Source of the DNA: a virus
IMG/VR virus record: IMGVR_UViG_3300047181_000017
Span: 1-42,038 of that record
Strand: one strand, 5' to 3'
Length of the DNA: 42,038 bases
Shown one piece after another: positions 22,405 through 32,083 of this stretch. The notes under the pieces were generated by a model. That model was not told the DNA's origin. It searched no databases and saw nothing but the letters and a program-made list of their open reading frames with translations. Made by a program: the position numbers and the translations under genes. Position 1 is the stretch's first letter. Every line of letters starts with the position of its first letter.

Positions 22405-25112
22405 TGACCGAGAAATTCACATACTATATTGATTTTGGTTTAGGTTTTGAAAAAGTAGATACCTACGAAAATAAAATATTATTTTCGAATAAAATAACCG
22501 AAGATATAAACGGGATGCCTGTTTTTTCATTGCCAGGATCATTTACATTGCAAGGTATTGCTTATGATAAATTGCAAGTAATTATGAAATCTTCATCAAA
22601 TAAAAATATCCCATTTAGGGTATTTCGGGATGAAGATGAAATCAGTTCAATATTAATATTTGACGGTTATTTTAATAATTATAACGATTTTGACTATGAT
22701 GAAAAAACCGCAACAATAAAAAACTTTTTCGAATCTAAATTAATAGATAAATACATTGCTTATATCGACACTGAATATCCTCTGATACTTCGATATTCAT
22801 CTATGAATCTATTGACAGCCCTTCCAATCTATTGCAATACTTCCTATGAGGGGATGTTGATTACTAATAGATCATATACATTATGCGATGTTATTAATAC
22901 TTTAAACTACAATAATGGTTGGGATATTGGTTTTTTTTCAACTTGTGACCCAAATGATTTTTGGTATAATCCTGCAAATGCGAAGTTCGATGCAAAAAAA
23001 TATAGAATTGCTGACTTAAATTCAATAGGCATATTTAGCCAAAAAGAATTTAACAAAATTTCTTTGAAAAAAATATTTGAGGCTTTAGAAATAATACACA
23101 AAATATATTGGTATATTAGTGATTTAGGTACAATAAAATTTAAAACAGTTGACGAACTTTGCACGTCAAATATTGATTTGAGCGAAGATACAAAAAATTT
23201 AAATCAAGTTAAATACAACTATGGTTTGAATTTCATTAAAGAATCTATCACATTTAACGAAAATAATACAATTCTTGAAGGTGCCGACTATGAGTATTCG
23301 AATAACATTTTGTATCAGAATTTGGCAAAAACAAAAAAAGACTATTCACTAACAAATATAACAACGCGGTACTGTGCGAATGTTGATGGTTTCAATCGTA
23401 ATGGATTTTTTTTCGCTTATGTCGATGAAATCACTCATAAAATGATTGCAGAGCCGGGGGCAAAATCAGGATTAAATATTGATAATGCAAGGTTTAGCCC
23501 AGCGAACATCATGTATGATACTTATCGGGATTATATGTATGGAGAAGATCAAAACTTCAAATGTAATGGTGTTCAGTCATTGAGAGTTCCGCATAAAATA
23601 AAAGATTTTATTGAATTGCCACCCATTCAATTAGTATTAGAGAATCCTGAAAAGTTCATTGATTCTGTAAAATGGAATATTGAGCCCGGGAATGTCATGA
23701 CTGCACGCGTAATGGAGCAGATAACCGATTTAAATACAAATATCACAACGTTAAAATGTGTAGTATTCTCAAATTCTAAAAATATAATTATCCCGCCGCC
23801 GCCGCCACCGCCGCCACCGCCGCCAACTCATTATATAACAGCACTTCCGCCTGAACTTTCATTTAATGAAAATTCAATAAATGGAAATGTGCAGATTACA
23901 TCTGACACTGATTGGACTATATCCACTGTAGAAGACTGGATAACATTTAATAAATCTTCGGGAACCGGAAATGATACAATAACCGTGTATGTAACAAGTA
24001 CAACGACTAACCGCGTAGGGACAATAATCATAACCGATGGCAATATTAATACTTATGTGCAAATTTCTCAAACTGTCACAATTATAATTACTCCAATTAT
24101 AACCGTGTCGCCTGCTTATCATGAGGTAGACAGAAATAGCCATATCATTCAAGTATCAGTAATTACTACAGAGGCCTGGACTTTGTCAAATTCAAATAAC
24201 TGGGTTCACTTTTCAGCTGAATCAGGAACTGGAAATGCAACATTAACAATGACAATAGATTCCAGTACTGTAGACCGAAGCGGGAATGTAGTATTTTCAA
24301 TATTCGGGAGCAGTTATACTTTACATGTCTCACAAATTCAAATTGTTACGGCCTTAACAGTAGATCCTTTGAATCTTAATTTTTCATATATTAATGAGAC
24401 AAAAACATTCAATATCTATACCACTGGTGATTGGCAGATAGGAAGCTCAAAGGATTGGTGTACGGTCGATGCTTATTCCGGCACCGGAAATGCTACAATA
24501 TCTGTAACATGTTCTGCTACTAATGATGCCAGAACAGCGCAATTAACAATTACAAATGGCACGGTTACACGGAATATAGGTATTGTGCAAGACGGGCTTC
24601 CGGCTTACGTAAGTGTTTATCCAATATTAATGAACTTCAATGAAAATGGGGGATCGGTAAATATTAGCATAAATTCTAATACAGATTGGACGTGTTCCGC
24701 AGCGGATTCATTTGTTACATTAAATAAATTTTCAGGAACCGGAAATGATGTTGTTACAGTAACGATGTCAAGTAGTTTAATTGCGAGAACCTCATCAATT
24801 GAGGTTACGAATGGAATAACTACTATTAATATCCCTGTTAATCAAATAATTACAGTAGTAACGCCAACTATTCAAGTATCACCAGGGTACAATAATATTT
24901 TGATGTCTGGCGGATCAGTTCAAATCACTATAACAACAACAGAACAATGGACCATTAATAACAATTTAAGTTGGGTTCATTTCTCTGCAAACACAGGATT
25001 TGGCAACGCCACAATAACAATGACTGCAGATTATTCTGCAGTCATACGATCAGGAGCTGTTTTATTTTATATCTTTGAAACTTTTACAAGCATTTATATT
25101 TATCAATCATGA
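22404..25112 (+). CDS. Tail-associated protein with five BACON domains
   Basis: A 902-residue protein. Residues 1-460 form a tail protein of unknown fold, probably a distal tail or baseplate hub component given its place after the tape measure. A run of 11 prolines (464-474) forms a linker. Then about five BACON-like repeats of about 85 residues follow, each with a W-x2-x4-W pattern and an SGTGN turn (DWTISTVEDWITFNKSSGTGN; EAWTLSNSNNWVHFSAESGTG; and so on). BACON domains are beta-sandwiches linked to glycan or mucin binding in Bacteroidota and their phages. The ATG at 22404 (TAATG overlap) is chosen over an upstream in-frame codon at 22365. Confidence 0.85.
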   Translation: MTEKFTYYIDFGLGFEKVDTYENKILFSNKITEDINGMPVFSLPGSFTLQGIAYDKLQVIMKSSSNKNIPFRVFRDEDEISSILIFDGYFNNYNDFDYDEKTATIKNFFESKLIDKYIAYIDTEYPLILRYSSMNLLTALPIYCNTSYEGMLITNRSYTLCDVINTLNYNNGWDIGFFSTCDPNDFWYNPANAKFDAKKYRIADLNSIGIFSQKEFNKISLKKIFEALEIIHKIYWYISDLGTIKFKTVDELCTSNIDLSEDTKNLNQVKYNYGLNFIKESITFNENNTILEGADYEYSNNILYQNLAKTKKDYSLTNITTRYCANVDGFNRNGFFFAYVDEITHKMIAEPGAKSGLNIDNARFSPANIMYDTYRDYMYGEDQNFKCNGVQSLRVPHKIKDFIELPPIQLVLENPEKFIDSVKWNIEPGNVMTARVMEQITDLNTNITTLKCVVFSNSKNIIIPPPPPPPPPPPTHYITALPPELSFNENSINGNVQITSDTDWTISTVEDWITFNKSSGTGNDTITVYVTSTTTNRVGTIIITDGNINTYVQISQTVTIIITPIITVSPAYHEVDRNSHIIQVSVITTEAWTLSNSNNWVHFSAESGTGNATLTMTIDSSTVDRSGNVVFSIFGSSYTLHVSQIQIVTALTVDPLNLNFSYINETKTFNIYTTGDWQIGSSKDWCTVDAYSGTGNATISVTCSATNDARTAQLTITNGTVTRNIGIVQDGLPAYVSVYPILMNFNENGGSVNISINSNTDWTCSAADSFVTLNKFSGTGNDVVTVTMSSSLIARTSSIEVTNGITTINIPVNQIITVVTPTIQVSPGYNNILMSGGSVQITITTTEQWTINNNLSWVHFSANTGFGNATITMTADYSAVIRSGAVLFYIFETFTSIYIYQS
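23793..23825 (+). repeat. CCG/CCA triplet repeat encoding polyproline
   Basis: Eleven proline codons, CCG and CCA, stand in a row between the N-terminal tail domain and the first BACON domain. This GC-rich patch stands out in a very AT-rich genome and may change length by slippage while staying in frame. Confidence 0.85.
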
Positions 25113-25888
25113 TTCGTATTTATTTTTCAGACATTGACTGGATTGATTCACAAGGGCGAATTTTAAAAATGTCCCTTGAAAATGACATGAATACAAATGC
25201 AAGATTGAGTTATAACTATGTTGCTCCTGTTATTACAGAAGATTCTTGGAAGGGTAGGACATTTCCGGTACAAAAAAATATTTGGGAAAGTTACAAAATC
25301 CAATTTGCGATTAAAGAGGTTGCTACTCACATGCTTGCTAAAATGCAAGCTTGTAGGGATATTAGAATCGTGGATACCGAAACAAAAGAATCTATTATAG
25401 TTGATACACAGTCAAATGGAAGCATATCGCTTGAAGTTGGTAATAGATATGATACCAATCAATATTATAATTTAATTGTTAATTGCAATAAAATTAAACT
25501 TTATCCAGGGATTTCGGTAAATCATACCAACACTTTAAAAATAACAATAGGTTTGTTGACTTATGATTTTTATACAGATTTTGAAATTATTGATTTCGTG
25601 ACCGATCCGGTGCCTGCAAAATATACAAATAATAAAGGGCTTGATATATATACAAAAACCAATTCCAAAAATGGAAAAATGATGCTTTTTTATTTTTTTG
25701 AAGCGGACGCAATAAGTTTAAAATTAAAATGTGAAAATTTGGGATTTTCTTCTATTGTTATTAACCCGGCGACCGATAATATCCAAGTGGCTGAAATTGG
25801 GAAGGTAAAATTGTCTACATTATCTGAAGGTCTTTATAGATGTGAAGCTGAATTTATAATTTCACCAAATCAAAATTTTGCACAATGA
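25109..25888 (+). CDS. Tail protein of unknown function
   Basis: A 259-residue, beta-rich protein joined by ATGA to both the BACON protein gene (25109) and the next gene (25885). It contains YNYVAPVITEDSWKGRTFPVQKN, with the W-K-G-R-x-F-x-V pattern also seen in other Bacteroidota tail proteins of this position. No known catalytic motif is seen. A baseplate component is likely from gene order alone. Confidence 0.55.
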   Translation: MIRIYFSDIDWIDSQGRILKMSLENDMNTNARLSYNYVAPVITEDSWKGRTFPVQKNIWESYKIQFAIKEVATHMLAKMQACRDIRIVDTETKESIIVDTQSNGSISLEVGNRYDTNQYYNLIVNCNKIKLYPGISVNHTNTLKITIGLLTYDFYTDFEIIDFVTDPVPAKYTNNKGLDIYTKTNSKNGKMMLFYFFEADAISLKLKCENLGFSSIVINPATDNIQVAEIGKVKLSTLSEGLYRCEAEFIISPNQNFAQ

Positions 25889-26157
25889 AACTAAAAATAA
25901 TAAAAAGAAAAACTGAAACTGTTGAAACCGATATTGAGTTACCAGTTTATTTATATTTTCAGGATGAATTTTGCAATGATGAACTTGTAAAGATTACCGA
26001 TAAATGCAAAATAGCAGTAAAATGGGACACGTCAAGTGTTACAATATCAATTGATTATAGATATTATATTGATGAATTTAAATTAAATTCAATTACAACA
26101 AAAGAACATTTTGATGAACGTTACAATGACGCAATAAAGCAATTAAGTAAATGTTAA
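25885..26157 (+). CDS. Small unknown tail-region protein
   Basis: A 90-residue protein with beta-rich sequence (TETVETDIELPVYLYFQDEF) and no recognised domain. It overlaps the previous gene by ATGA and the next by 7 bases, so it belongs to the tail operon. Confidence 0.55.
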   Translation: MKLKIIKRKTETVETDIELPVYLYFQDEFCNDELVKITDKCKIAVKWDTSSVTISIDYRYYIDEFKLNSITTKEHFDERYNDAIKQLSKC

Positions 26158-26591
26158 GAGTCGAAAAAGATATAATCCAGCCCGATTATTTGAGGGATTA
26201 TAAAGGAAATGAAGCCTTTGGCCTATTGATTTCTGAGAACAATCACCCTTTAGGCATTTACAATGCTTATTCCAGTATCGGCACACCCGTTCAATGGTTA
26301 AGAGCCTTAAAGATGGGATATGGAACCGATATAGCATTTACTTATGAAATTGATACTGATTGTATTTCATTTTCGGACGGTCAATATTTGATTGATAAAA
26401 GCAAATTTTTTGACAATGTTACACCCGAAAATATTTTGCCAGATGGAATTTATTTTTTCAGGTTTTATAATGGGACTGAAATTTTTAACAGCCAGGTTTT
26501 TAAAATTGTTTCGCAAATGCTTACAAAAGACTACTCACAACCTGAGGTCAAGCATTTTGAAAATGATGAAATGTTTTTATTTAATGATTAA
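26151..26591 (+). CDS. Unknown tail-region protein
   Basis: A 146-residue protein. The middle part (NNHPLGIYNAYSSIGTPVQWLRAL) is not recognised. It lies between two tail genes and shares their direction and tight spacing. A minor baseplate or fibre-attachment role is possible but not shown. Confidence 0.5.
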   Translation: MLRVEKDIIQPDYLRDYKGNEAFGLLISENNHPLGIYNAYSSIGTPVQWLRALKMGYGTDIAFTYEIDTDCISFSDGQYLIDKSKFFDNVTPENILPDGIYFFRFYNGTEIFNSQVFKIVSQMLTKDYSQPEVKHFENDEMFLFND

Positions 26592-26602
26592 TTTATAATA
26601 AA

Positions 26603-28939
26603 ATGGGATATTTAAGCGGACGTATTGCGGTTACTCAAATTATAGGTGCATATCTACATGTTATAATCCCAGATTCAGCTGCTGTAACTGGATATAGGTC
26701 TTATAAGATATTGGTTAACGATTTATTGTCTGATACCGAAAAAAAAGCGAATAAAAATCAAGCTAATGGTTATGCAGGATTGAATGAATTTGGATTAGTT
26801 CCTAATAACCAACTGCCATTTGCATATGATGAACTTTTAGGATATGCTAATTTGGCTGCATTCCCAGCAACTGGACAAGCCAATAAAATTTACGTTGCCC
26901 TTAATACATTAATAAAATATTCGTGGGTTACTAATGCTTATGTCCAAATTGATACTGGGGCGGTTCTTTCAATTAATTCAAAAACTGGACATGTAACATT
27001 AACCACGACTGATATTAATGATTCTACTGATAAAAGATACCTTACTGATGCCCAATTAGCAAAATTAATAGCACTTACAGGAATAGACGCAACTGCTTTT
27101 CATTCAGATGCAATTAGCGAAATAAACGCCTTACCTGATATTGAAACAATTAACGATGCTTCCGTATTTTTAGGAGAAAAAACAGTGCTTTTTGGTAAAG
27201 TAAAAATTACCTGGGCACTTATAAAAAGCACACTCACAACTTTTTTTAATGGATTATATGCACCATACACCCACACACATAGTTATGAACCTATTAGGGG
27301 TGCAAATCAAAACTATGTTACCGATGTTGAAAAGGTAAATATTGGCAATTTATCAGGAGTAAATTCTGGAAATCAGGTATCTGATAATGTAACAATTAAG
27401 GGGAGTGGAACGGCAGTAGATCCATTTTATTTAAATCCACTTTATATAGGTTCGAATATTTTAAAATTTGACCATTTCAGCGATTTCCCGACTACAGGAC
27501 AAGAGGGTGTACTTTATATTGATTTAGAATTTGATTTAATTTATATTTGGGATTCAACATTGAGCGAATATAAATTAAGCAGTTCAGGAAGTTCTTCGGA
27601 CGCAAACGCAATCCATAAAAATATTGCAGCCGAAATTTCAGCCTTGACAGCCAAAACAACCCCTCCTGTTGATGCGGATTTATTTATAATCGAAGATTCC
27701 GAAACAACTCCAACGGCTTTTGAAAAGAAAAAATTAAGCTGGGCAAATATAAAAGCCACATTAAAATCTTATTTTGAAACCGGATTGAATTTTGCCAGTT
27801 CTGCACTATCCATCAAAGGCACAGGCACTAACAAAACTATTTTGGCCACGGCTGAAACTGGTGACGGAAGCGGGCATATCCAAACCTTACAAGCAAGAAC
27901 TGGTACAATAGCAAATTCTGACGATATAATGAAAAGTCGGTTACAAACATTTTCTACAACAGTAACCGCAGCAGGGACTACAACTTTAGTATTAGCTTCA
28001 AATTATATGCAATTCTTTACAGGCTCTACAACACAAACTATTGTATTGCCTGATGTTACAGCCTTATCGTTAGGTTTTCAATTTTTTATCAGAAACTTAT
28101 CGAGTGGAATATTGACAGTTAATTCAAGCGGTGGCAACCAAGTATGTGTAATAGCAGCAAATTGTGAAGCACTAATAACGTGCATAGCAATTACCGGAAC
28201 TGGTGCATCAAGTTGGGACAAAGAATTATCAGTAATTACTTCGATTTCGGTTGGCGATTTCACTGGGGCTTATTCAGGATTGGCAACAGAAAGTAATTGG
28301 ACAAACAACTTTACAAATGCAATCGCTGGGGTAAGCCCTGATATAAGATTTGGAACTTTCGGAAATGGTGAGCAAGGATATGCTTATTATTCACAAGGTG
28401 GGTGGAATAGGGTCTATTCTAATGCCTATATTACAAATGCAACGCTTATTGCAGCCCTTGAAACTTCTGGTAATTGGACTGCTGAGGAAGATCATTATTA
28501 CTATGTTGGAACATTAGGAGACTTAGAGCAAAAATATTATGGTAGTGGAATTGAATATGAGTGTGTCAATGGGGTTACCCATCGATGGCTAAAGTATGTT
28601 ATCCCTTCAGTTACAATAGCGGACGTAACATACTCAAGAACACCTCAAATAGTTGTGGCTGTTGACAATAGTACAATTATAATACCTATTCAACATATTT
28701 TTGATTCAATTGGTATAAAGGAAAATGATGCAACTGGAGGTACTTTCTCAATTGGAAGTTCAGACGGGGCAACGGATATTGTTTCGGCTGTAACATTAGC
28801 AGGAGTAACAGGAGCCTTGAAAATATTAGCAATTGTAAATCTTGATAGTATGTTAAGTTTGTCAGCTACAAAGACTGCATATATCAACATATCAACTGCC
28901 GCAAGTGTAAACGTGTATATAAATACAAAAAAATTCTAA
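26603..28939 (+). CDS. Tail fibre / receptor-binding protein candidate
   Basis: A 778-residue protein rich in Ser, Thr, Asn and Gly with many short beta motifs. It contains fibre-like features: INSKTGHVTLTTTDINDSTDKRYLTDAQLAKL (a common tail fibre repeat of the type GxVxLTTxDI...KRYLT), HTHSYEPI and several domain duplications such as the ALPDIETINDASVF and FSDFPTTGQEGVLY sections. The C-terminal 200 residues may form the tip. It is the longest gene after the BACON protein and sits at the end of the tail block, so it is a likely host-recognition fibre. Confidence 0.75.
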   Translation: MGYLSGRIAVTQIIGAYLHVIIPDSAAVTGYRSYKILVNDLLSDTEKKANKNQANGYAGLNEFGLVPNNQLPFAYDELLGYANLAAFPATGQANKIYVALNTLIKYSWVTNAYVQIDTGAVLSINSKTGHVTLTTTDINDSTDKRYLTDAQLAKLIALTGIDATAFHSDAISEINALPDIETINDASVFLGEKTVLFGKVKITWALIKSTLTTFFNGLYAPYTHTHSYEPIRGANQNYVTDVEKVNIGNLSGVNSGNQVSDNVTIKGSGTAVDPFYLNPLYIGSNILKFDHFSDFPTTGQEGVLYIDLEFDLIYIWDSTLSEYKLSSSGSSSDANAIHKNIAAEISALTAKTTPPVDADLFIIEDSETTPTAFEKKKLSWANIKATLKSYFETGLNFASSALSIKGTGTNKTILATAETGDGSGHIQTLQARTGTIANSDDIMKSRLQTFSTTVTAAGTTTLVLASNYMQFFTGSTTQTIVLPDVTALSLGFQFFIRNLSSGILTVNSSGGNQVCVIAANCEALITCIAITGTGASSWDKELSVITSISVGDFTGAYSGLATESNWTNNFTNAIAGVSPDIRFGTFGNGEQGYAYYSQGGWNRVYSNAYITNATLIAALETSGNWTAEEDHYYYVGTLGDLEQKYYGSGIEYECVNGVTHRWLKYVIPSVTIADVTYSRTPQIVVAVDNSTIIIPIQHIFDSIGIKENDATGGTFSIGSSDGATDIVSAVTLAGVTGALKILAIVNLDSMLSLSATKTAYINISTAASVNVYINTKKF

Positions 28940-28941
28940 AA

Positions 28942-29625
28942 ATGGCAGATACCTTTATCAAGCAAGCTACTGGGGAGTTTATGAAAGATTCAAATGGGAT
29001 CTATCTGAAAAGTAGGCCATTTAATCAGCAAGTTATCCAGGATGGGCTTTCATTTTGGGGTAGTGCAGATCCTAATTATCTTACATTGATTGATGGACTT
29101 GTTTCAGAGGCCTATGACATCAGGGGCACTGGACAGAAAATGATACAAAATACAGTTGCAAATAGACCGATATTGTTAAATAATTCTTTACTTTTTGATT
29201 CAACAGATATATTATCAAAAGCAAACGAATCTGCAAAAACAATGTTTGTTGTAATAAATGCTAAATATTCAGGAACTCTAGGAGTTGGAGGAATCGGCAC
29301 TTCACAAGCGGATGGATTAAAAGAGTTAGGCTCATTGTGGTCGAATCAGGGTTATACTCAAACAAGTTCTCCAATTTATATGTTTTATAATTCTGATAAA
29401 AGGAGCACGGCATTTCCTGCTGCATCAATATCAAATGTGAATGTAATACTTCATTCTTTTTATGATTTTAATATTATAAATAAAACAATGTTAGTTGGAG
29501 GTGCTTTATATTCATCGAGTGGAAGTGTTAAAATAATTGAATGGGGCTGGTATAACAGAGTTTTAACAGAACCCGAAGTCATTTATAACATAAATGCTTT
29601 GAACGCTAAATATTCAATTTTCTAA
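28942..29625 (+). CDS. Concanavalin/LamG-like tail tip protein
   Basis: A 227-residue protein that begins two bases after the fibre gene. The C-terminal end IIEWGWYNRVLTEPEVIYNIN is the classic last segment of LamG/concanavalin A-like domains. The part KTMFVVINAKYSG also fits this jelly-roll fold. Such domains bind carbohydrates. It is probably a fibre-associated adhesin. The first 30 residues (ATGEFMKDSNGIYLKS) resemble short fibre-attachment repeats. Confidence 0.7.
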   Translation: MADTFIKQATGEFMKDSNGIYLKSRPFNQQVIQDGLSFWGSADPNYLTLIDGLVSEAYDIRGTGQKMIQNTVANRPILLNNSLLFDSTDILSKANESAKTMFVVINAKYSGTLGVGGIGTSQADGLKELGSLWSNQGYTQTSSPIYMFYNSDKRSTAFPAASISNVNVILHSFYDFNIINKTMLVGGALYSSSGSVKIIEWGWYNRVLTEPEVIYNINALNAKYSIF

Positions 29626-29627
29626 AT

Positions 29628-30080
29628 ATGTACAAAATAATAACCGATAGGACTCAATTAGAGACAATTAATAACGCAGCAAAATCTATTGAAAACAATC
29701 CAGATTCTAATTACGATTTAGGGCAAAAAAATTGCACGTTAGAAAAATGGGCAATTTTACTTTCGAGTTGGTTAGAAAAACAGGAAGTAAAAGAATTATG
29801 TCCCTTTATTACCAATGAATGGCTTAATTCAGATATATCCGTAGAATTATCAAGCGATTGGGCTTGGCATTATGATGAGCCAATTCGCATTATAATTCCT
29901 AATGACTTGATTTTAAGAGAGCCATGCTTAAAAGCCTTAATTTCATATTGCGATGCAAATGAAGTATTAAACATAACGCCCGAAAGTGAAACTATGTCGT
30001 ATGTATATGTTAAATTTATACATCCGGAACATCAGGATTTATTTGACCTATTTCCTGAAATTAAAATAGAGACGAAATAA
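29628..30080 (+). CDS. Unknown protein
   Basis: A 150-residue acidic protein that follows the lectin-like gene by two bases and overlaps the next small gene by TAATG. It has no signal peptide or membrane helix and no recognised domain. Its position at the end of the tail block suggests a minor tail or chaperone role, without further support. Confidence 0.55.
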   Translation: MYKIITDRTQLETINNAAKSIENNPDSNYDLGQKNCTLEKWAILLSSWLEKQEVKELCPFITNEWLNSDISVELSSDWAWHYDEPIRIIIPNDLILREPCLKALISYCDANEVLNITPESETMSYVYVKFIHPEHQDLFDLFPEIKIETK

Positions 30081-30247
30081 TGCCAAAAGAATACAATTAC
30101 CGCTGCAAAAATTGCAACCATCTTTTTATAGGTGGCGAAAATGCCACATGTCCAAATTGCGGCGGTAAAAATCTTAGAAAATTAATGTTTTGGGAATTAA
30201 TAAAGGCTTTTATAGGTAAAAAAATAAAAATATTGTGCTTAAAATGA
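30080..30247 (+). CDS. Zinc-ribbon mini-protein 1
   Basis: A 55-residue protein with CKNC (Cys9, Cys12) and CPNCGG (Cys24, Cys27), a typical four-cysteine zinc ribbon, followed by a basic tail. It overlaps both neighbours (TAATG at 30078-30082, ATGA at 30244). The next gene encodes a similar protein, so the pair probably arose by duplication. Confidence 0.7.
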   Translation: MPKEYNYRCKNCNHLFIGGENATCPNCGGKNLRKLMFWELIKAFIGKKIKILCLK

Positions 30248-30363
30248 AATACAAATGCCTTTGCCTATGCTGTTATAAATTTTTCGTTCATAATAAAAAA
30301 TCAAATTGCCCAAATTGTGGGACTAAAAAAATAATTAAATTTAAATTCTGGAAAATATCATGA
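30244..30363 (+). CDS. Zinc-ribbon mini-protein 2
   Basis: A 39-residue protein with CLCLCC near residues 5-10 and CPNCG at 22-26, then a basic tail ending FWKIS. It resembles the preceding mini-protein in its second half (CPNCG, then KF-x-FW). It overlaps the next gene by ATGA (30360-30363). Confidence 0.65.
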   Translation: MKYKCLCLCCYKFFVHNKKSNCPNCGTKKIIKFKFWKIS

Positions 30364-31094
30364 TTCAATTTATTTTTGACAATATTTTAAAATTATTTGC
30401 AATATTACTTCCTATCGCACCTGTAGTTTTTGCCCAAATTAAGCAATACAGAGCAACAAAAAAAGATAATAAAATAATAACCGATTCTTTGAAAGAATTA
30501 TATTCACAAAACGAAAAAATAGAAAAAAGTGTAACATCTCATCAGGATGTTACTAAATTCAATCTTGATTTGAGAAACGGAATTCAGATAAAGGCAAATC
30601 AGGCTATCAGTTATTCAAAACTTGACCCAGAATTTAAGGCTATTATGAAAGAGATTTCAAGGCGGCTAGAATCATTGGCATTTGGATTTTACTACAATAA
30701 AAATAGGGGGAAAATTTACGAAATTGAGGATTTTGTAAATGAAGAAATAAATGATTTGAAAAATTGTTATTCCGCTTTAATAAAAAATATTGATAAATCA
30801 AAAATTACAGGTTGGGACAAATTTGGACAGCCTAAACTTGTATATTTTGATAAATTTATGTTGGACGAAAATACGCGTAGACCTTTTTGTTATTTCGATT
30901 CATTAAAATACACGCTGGATAAAAATGGATTTGATAATAAAAATGATGAAAATAGTCCGGATTTTATTGAAACTATGATTGCCTACACAAAAAACACATT
31001 GAATAAATTTGTGGACGATGTAAATGAGTGGAATAAAATAAAAGAGGTGCCAGAACCTGCGCAAATCATTAAAGATAAATATCACAATGACTGA
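30360..31094 (+). CDS. Membrane-anchored unknown protein
   Basis: A 244-residue protein with one N-terminal hydrophobic segment (ILKLFAILLPIAPVVFAQI, about 8-27) and a long soluble helical part. It is followed by small membrane genes that may be holins. It could be a spanin-like or lysis-regulating protein, but no motif proves this. Confidence 0.55.
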   Translation: MIQFIFDNILKLFAILLPIAPVVFAQIKQYRATKKDNKIITDSLKELYSQNEKIEKSVTSHQDVTKFNLDLRNGIQIKANQAISYSKLDPEFKAIMKEISRRLESLAFGFYYNKNRGKIYEIEDFVNEEINDLKNCYSALIKNIDKSKITGWDKFGQPKLVYFDKFMLDENTRRPFCYFDSLKYTLDKNGFDNKNDENSPDFIETMIAYTKNTLNKFVDDVNEWNKIKEVPEPAQIIKDKYHND

Positions 31095-31464
31095 TTTATT
31101 CATAGAAAAAACATACTCCTTACCAGGTTTTGACTATAAAAAAAATGGCCAATGTAGAATTTTTGGTAATTCAAGACCGGAAAATGTTGAGGAAATTGGC
31201 GGAATTTATGAAATCGGAATGAAATTCTTAGAAAAATTAACTTCAATGGGTATACTCATTGATTTTACTTTTGAATTTGATTATTTTAATACTTCCACTC
31301 AAAAATATATCTACAACATCCTTTTTTTATTAGAAAGTCAGCCTGTCAAAGGGTCTGTAACTTGGATTTATTTTACTATCGACGAAGATATGGAAGAAAT
31401 GGGAACTCAATATAAAGATATGTTCAAAAAATTAAAAATTAAATTAAAACGTAAAAAATTATGA
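31087..31464 (+). CDS. Unknown protein
   Basis: A 125-residue protein with no recognised domain. It overlaps the preceding gene by 8 bases and the next membrane gene by ATGA. The sequence FTFEFDYFNTSTQKYIYNIL is beta-rich and the C-terminus is strongly basic (LKIKLKRKKL). Confidence 0.5.
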   Translation: MTDLFIEKTYSLPGFDYKKNGQCRIFGNSRPENVEEIGGIYEIGMKFLEKLTSMGILIDFTFEFDYFNTSTQKYIYNILFLLESQPVKGSVTWIYFTIDEDMEEMGTQYKDMFKKLKIKLKRKKL

Positions 31465-31586
31465 AAGAATTGGTTTATTTAGCCTTAACAGCATTGGTAT
31501 CATTTGCATTTTATCATGCGATAAAATGGATAACAATTGGGAGCGAAAAAATAGCGGATAAGTTTAAAAAAAAAATAACTCTTTAA
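31461..31586 (+). CDS. Small membrane protein (holin candidate)
   Basis: A 41-residue protein with one hydrophobic helix (LVYLALTALVSFAFYHAI) and a lysine-rich tail. It overlaps the upstream gene by ATGA. It is the first of three short membrane genes in a row, an arrangement typical of phage lysis cassettes. Confidence 0.55.
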   Translation: MKELVYLALTALVSFAFYHAIKWITIGSEKIADKFKKKITL

Positions 31587-31596
31587 AATAAAATTG

Positions 31597-31713
31597 ATGG
31601 AAGAAATCTGGAAAGAATCTAAGGCGCGTATGCGTAACGCTGTATATATATCCGTTTATTCGGCTGCGCTGGTAGTAATCGGGATTGTTATTATGGTAAT
31701 AAAATATTGTTGA
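31597..31713 (+). CDS. Small single-span membrane protein
   Basis: A 38-residue protein with a charged start and one hydrophobic helix (VYISVYSAALVVIGIVIMVI). It lies between two other membrane genes and ends one base before the next. A holin or anti-holin role is possible from context. Confidence 0.5.
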   Translation: MEEIWKESKARMRNAVYISVYSAALVVIGIVIMVIKYC

Positions 31714-31714
31714 T

Positions 31715-31942
31715 ATGAAAAAACTAAAGATTTTCGAATTCCTGAAAGAAGATAACGGGACTTATTCGAGTACCAGGCTTTTTGCATTAATGATAGTTTT
31801 ATCGGCAATTGTAGAGTGGCAAAAAAATGTGTGGACGGTTGGCCTTTGGCATCCCGATTATTTAGTGGTGGGATTGATTGCCGGGGTTTTAGGAATAAAA
31901 GTACTTCAGAAAAAAGTTGAAACGAAGATTGATGAAAAATAA
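31715..31942 (+). CDS. Two-helix membrane protein (holin-like)
   Basis: A 75-residue protein with two hydrophobic stretches (LFALMIVLSAIVEW and YLVVGLIAGVLGIKVL), a short loop between them and a charged C-terminus. The size and layout fit a class II-like holin. The lysozyme-like gene is far away (37528), so lysis genes are split. Confidence 0.6.
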   Translation: MKKLKIFEFLKEDNGTYSSTRLFALMIVLSAIVEWQKNVWTVGLWHPDYLVVGLIAGVLGIKVLQKKVETKIDEK

Positions 31943-31945
31943 TTG

Positions 31946-32035
31946 ATGTTAGACTGGATGACGAACATCAGAATAAACCCGGCTATCAAGGTTAAAACTC
32001 CCGAAAAGTTTAATTTAAAAAATAACATCAATTAA
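31946..32035 (+). CDS. Very short ORF before terminator
   Basis: A 29-residue ORF (MLDWMTNIRINPAIKVKTP and further) that begins three bases after the holin-like gene and ends just before the terminator. Nothing but position supports it. Confidence 0.3.
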   Translation: MLDWMTNIRINPAIKVKTPEKFNLKNNIN

Positions 32036-32037
32036 CT

Positions 32038-32083
32038 AACCCGAACAAAAGGAATTTGATACTTTCTTTTTTCGGGTTTTTTT
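32038..32083 (+). terminator. Rho-independent terminator ending the tail-lysis block
   Basis: AACCCGAA (32038-32045) pairs with TTCGGGTT (32071-32078), followed by a T-run to 32083. It closes the long late operon. The T-run overlaps the -33 element of the next promoter. Confidence 0.8.

Noticed and set aside
30538-30556. Reverse-strand CTGATGA near 30550 as a ribozyme
   Set aside because: No stem II followed by GAAA and no closing helices; it lies inside a coding region.
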